Below are positions 61,136-64,000 of a stretch of 64,000 nucleotides of DNA, piece by piece (within the stretch, counting starts at the first letter, position 1; every line of letters starts with the position of its first letter). Under the pieces are notes generated by a model that ran no database searches, was not told the origin of the DNA, and saw only the letters and a list, made by a program, of their open reading frames with translations. Made by a program: the position numbers and the translations under genes. The stretch spans positions 992,001 through 1,056,000 of the forward strand of contig JAWKTX010000001.1 of assembly GCA_041398825.1 (NCBI GenBank), given 5' to 3'. This stretch comes from Planctomycetaceae bacterium (GTDB taxonomy: Bacteria > Planctomycetota > Planctomycetia > Planctomycetales > Planctomycetaceae).

Positions 61136-64000
61136 TTAATTGTCCGTTTTCGCAGCCGGCTGCTCGGCTGGAGCGGAATCCTGCGATTCGTTCTTCGGCT
61201 CACCCTGAGTCTGTGGCGTTTCGGCAGGCGTTTCTTCCAGAGCAGGCTCCGGGCTACGAACCGCAGGTTTGCCAGCTGTGTCCGGCGCAGCCGTCACGGA
61301 GCCTCCATCGGTGTTTGCGGAATTGTCAGCGAAAGCAACGAAATCGAAATCTTCCCACGGGGAATAGCTGTGTTCTTCAATGAACTTCAGCCCGTCTTTA
61401 TCCATGAGTGAGAGATAGTACGATGCAAGATTTCGGCTTGCGGATTCTCCATCTTCGACAATGATTGCCTGAAGGATCAGTCGGGCAGCCTGGACGTTCC
61501 CGTCTTCGATATGGCAAAGTGCAATCAGGAATCGGACCTCAGATTCGGCTCGAGCCACTCCGGCAACCGGCAGTTGCAGGGAACTGAGGTGCCCGATCGG
61601 CCACTGTGAGATCATGGCCTGCGGCAGCAAATTCACTTCACTGGCAAGCGGGGCAGATAACAGAACGCCCCGGTACGGTTCCGGAGAAGCCTTTGCCTGT
61701 TCGATTTCTTTCAGCTGAATGGACAGCATTTCGATGGCTGACTGGTAGTCGGCGATAGAAAGCTGACTGATGGCTCCTCCGAGGTGCCATTGCATCCCGG
61801 GGAATGCATCCGGCTGATCCCTCGCGATGCGAGCGAATGACGTGACAGAACGGTAGCCATTCTCAACATCGCCGGATTCCAGCAGCAAAGCCCCCATCAG
61901 GGTCTGTCCCATTGGATTTTGCTGCACAATGACGTCGTGGTCCTTCATGATTCCCAGGGCCTGAAGTGGGAAGCCGGCCTGAATCAAAGAAGAAGCCAGA
62001 CCGATGATCGCGTTGCCCTTCTCCGTAGCATCTTCCGGCAGCGGGTTGGATTGCATCATCTCTTCCAGACGCTGCTGATTATCCTTCACAACGTCGGAAA
62101 GCGCATTACGAGTGTCACGCATCTCTTTGATGAGCGTTTCCTGTTGGATTGTCTTACGGCCGGATCCCTGCAAAGAAAGCCATTTCTCCAGGGCGGCCAA
62201 TGCCAGGTCCTGTTTATTGCGGGACGAATACAACTGGTAAAGGATCCCCCAAACATCAACGTCGTCGGGATTTCTATTGAGCGACTGGCGAAGTGCCATC
62301 ACGCTTTGCATGTACCGAAGTTCCTCCCGCGTGGAGGAACTGCCTTCAGGTTGAACGCCGGACAGGATGCCTTCGATATTGTTAATCTGCCGATAGCATT
62401 CACCGAGAAGGCGATACCCATAACTGTTTTGAGGGTCGGTGTAGAGAGACTGATTGAGTTCGCGGATGGCCAGCGTGGTGAGCGAAAGGCTCGCAATGAC
62501 CTGGTCGAGCGACTGCATCTGGCCACCGGACAGTCGCAGATAATGTTCGGCCTGGCGAACGTGCTCGTCCTGGCTCGGCCGTTTTCGGTAGATCCATGTT
62601 TCGTAGAAATCGGGAGTTCTGGCAAAATCGACGCGCACAGCGGGCGTGCTTTCCGCCTCCTGAAACGCCTGAACACCGAATGCTGGAAGTTTTTTGGCTC
62701 GTTCTGCCTGGGGTAAGTCCGGTGAAACCCGCTCCAGAAATGCAGCTGACGGTCCCAGTTCGACAAGAAGCCAGTCCGGCCGCGTGGCGAGCATCTGGAT
62801 TGACTGATAGTCAGGAACTCCGGGAGGAGCCAGACGCGGCATCATATGGGTGACGTTAAGTTCTTCGACGTACTGTGTCGCGGCCGCGAGCTCTTCTTCC
62901 TGCTTCTTCTTTTCCTCGTCTTCGATGGCTGGTTGAGGCGGACGCAGGTAATTTCGCAGGATCATGCGATGTCGAGCCGTAATGGAATCCGGATTGCTCA
63001 TCCGTCCGAATGGAATAATCCGGCTGTCGATAGCACTCTTGCGTCCATGCCAGATCAGGATATCACCTTGATCGATACGCGTATGAAGGATACGAGCGTC
63101 TTCCGGGATCTCCGCCAGTTGCTCGCCGATCGTGCGAATCGTTGTCTTGGTGTCTTCTTCGAATCCAAGTCCAACAGGCGTATTGCCTGGCAGGCGACCT
63201 GCAACCACGCAAAAGCCCAGGAACGCGAATACGAATACAGTGACGGCCCTGCCACCGCGCGAAAACATCAGCTCTTTCGTGTCCACCGAATACTGAAGGT
63301 TGAAGTTGCGTCGATACCATCGCTGGATCACGGTTCCTGAAATCACCGCTGCTGTCAGCGCGGTGACTGGCAATTCGTGTGTCGCATAGATCGCCAGCAC
63401 AGAGAGTCCTGCCAGCATGAAAGCAAACCCTCGATCAGCAGCACTTTGCGACAGAATCAGGGCGATGACGGCGATCAGAATAAGAGCAATTCCAGCGATT
63501 TGCGTGTGGTCAAACAGTGTAAACGCGTCGGGGTCAAGCATCGAGAAATAGTCGACGCGGTTATCGAAGCTGACACCAGCCAGTGAAGACATTAACGGGC
63601 GCTGCTCCTGCATCGTTGGATACTCAACTGAGTAAATGGATGTTGCAGAAAGCAGCGAATTCAATGGAAACGGATTCAGCAGGAGAGCGGCGACTGCAAG
63701 AGCGGCTGCGAGACCCAGGCCCTGCCCCGCAGGCATTGTTTCTGGTGGCTTACCGGCATCAACAGCTGACTCGCGGCGGCTGCGCACAGTCATCAGACCG
63801 ATCGCGTACAGCACTGTTGCAAGGGAGCCAATCCACGCGCGGGGATCAAGGTTTGCCCATACGGCGATCAGCAAAGGTAGTTTCCACGTAATGCCTTTGA
63901 CCACTCCTTCGCGATGCTGATGCAGGATTGCCATCAGAATAACCATGCCCAGCAGAGTGATGATTTCGGTTGATACCGTGAAATCGCCGGAACAAGCGAC
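61136..64000 (-). CDS. Large membrane protein with C-terminal TPR-like region (5' end outside window)
   Basis: A partial gene: the frame is still open at the right edge, giving 954 visible residues. The N-terminal part has several membrane helices (about 7-60, 85-110, 160-215, 245-265) with the ITWKLPLLIAVWANLDPRAW block that recurs in planctomycete multi-span proteins. About 270-470 is periplasmic, with a Glu/Lys-rich stretch. About 470-880 is a helical TPR-like repeat region (SYGYRLLGECYRQINNIEGI; DVWGILYQLYSSRNKQDLAL). The last 65 residues are Pro/Ala/Glu/Thr-rich and disordered. The role is unknown; similar proteins resemble glycosyltransferase-like or O-antigen-ligase-like families fused to TPRs. 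Confidence 0.8.
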   Translation of the reverse strand, partial: VACSGDFTVSTEIITLLGMVILMAILHQHREGVVKGITWKLPLLIAVWANLDPRAWIGSLATVLYAIGLMTVRSRRESAVDAGKPPETMPAGQGLGLAAALAVAALLLNPFPLNSLLSATSIYSVEYPTMQEQRPLMSSLAGVSFDNRVDYFSMLDPDAFTLFDHTQIAGIALILIAVIALILSQSAADRGFAFMLAGLSVLAIYATHELPVTALTAAVISGTVIQRWYRRNFNLQYSVDTKELMFSRGGRAVTVFVFAFLGFCVVAGRLPGNTPVGLGFEEDTKTTIRTIGEQLAEIPEDARILHTRIDQGDILIWHGRKSAIDSRIIPFGRMSNPDSITARHRMILRNYLRPPQPAIEDEEKKKQEEELAAATQYVEELNVTHMMPRLAPPGVPDYQSIQMLATRPDWLLVELGPSAAFLERVSPDLPQAERAKKLPAFGVQAFQEAESTPAVRVDFARTPDFYETWIYRKRPSQDEHVRQAEHYLRLSGGQMQSLDQVIASLSLTTLAIRELNQSLYTDPQNSYGYRLLGECYRQINNIEGILSGVQPEGSSSTREELRYMQSVMALRQSLNRNPDDVDVWGILYQLYSSRNKQDLALAALEKWLSLQGSGRKTIQQETLIKEMRDTRNALSDVVKDNQQRLEEMMQSNPLPEDATEKGNAIIGLASSLIQAGFPLQALGIMKDHDVIVQQNPMGQTLMGALLLESGDVENGYRSVTSFARIARDQPDAFPGMQWHLGGAISQLSIADYQSAIEMLSIQLKEIEQAKASPEPYRGVLLSAPLASEVNLLPQAMISQWPIGHLSSLQLPVAGVARAESEVRFLIALCHIEDGNVQAARLILQAIIVEDGESASRNLASYYLSLMDKDGLKFIEEHSYSPWEDFDFVAFADNSANTDGGSVTAAPDTAGKPAVRSPEPALEETPAETPQTQGEPKNESQDSAPAEQPAAKTDN

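Noticed and set aside
61919..62716. 265-codon plus-strand open frame antisense to the TPR membrane protein
   Set aside because: A shadow frame inside a coding gene; the translation is rich in Arg, His and Phe without recognisable motifs.

Overview
The window looks like chromosomal DNA of a planctomycete (order Planctomycetales or a close relative; genus not determinable by reading alone). The evidence is a combination of lineage-typical families: a DUF1559 pseudopilin, a Pirellula/Verrucomicrobium-type dehydrogenase fused to HEAT-like repeats and a CxxCH haem domain, an EF-hand-tailed sulfatase, SGNH-like proteins, an M50/HlyD fusion, and a giant secreted protein with an ELETRSLLTA-type N-terminal motif. 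Roughly 42 protein genes are supported. I see no rRNA, tRNA, CRISPR array, transposase or phage gene.

Layout. 0.7-6.7 kb (minus strand): a YbdK-type carboxylate-amine ligase, an M20 amidohydrolase, a GroES-like protein and an RND/MMPL-type exporter. 7.2-18.4 kb (plus): a single-span membrane protein, then a 3245-residue mosaic surface protein ending at a clear intrinsic terminator. 18.5-21.6 kb: an enolase-superfamily enzyme, a LutA/YkgE-type cysteine-rich protein and, convergently, the DUF1559 pseudopilin. 21.9-26.9 kb: a tightly coupled trio of GT39-like/TPR protein, membrane SGNH hydrolase and TMTC-like/TPR protein. 27.2-35.0 kb: MoxR ATPase with a membrane partner, a secreted SGNH-like protein and the dehydrogenase/cytochrome protein. 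35.3-42.4 kb: unlinked single genes (small hypothetical, TPR/DUF6930-like protein with a Lys/Ala-rich tail, sulfatase, DinB-like protein, M28 peptidase).

42.7-54.6 kb is a flagellar locus read in one direction: flgB, flgC, fliE, fliF, fliG, fliH, fliI, fliJ, a MotE-like gene, fliQ, fliR, flhB, motA and two different motB-like genes. It supplies the proximal rod, MS ring, one switch protein, the export ATPase complex, part of the export gate and the stator. fliP, fliO, flhA, fliM, fliN, hook and filament genes are not in the window. 54.6-64.0 kb is all minus strand: M50/HlyD fusion, HlyD-type adaptor, PP2C phosphatase, PIG-L/LmbE deacetylase, OmpA-type lipoprotein, and a large membrane/TPR protein that runs off the right edge.

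The most interesting non-gene signal is a dispersed 90-98 bp element with inverted-repeat ends, present three times (26951, 35714, 53003), one copy sitting between motA and motB. The most interesting gene-level signals are the two MotB-like proteins, whose C-termini lack the canonical peptidoglycan-binding residues, and the GT39/SGNH/TMTC trio, a plausible but untested surface-glycosylation cassette.
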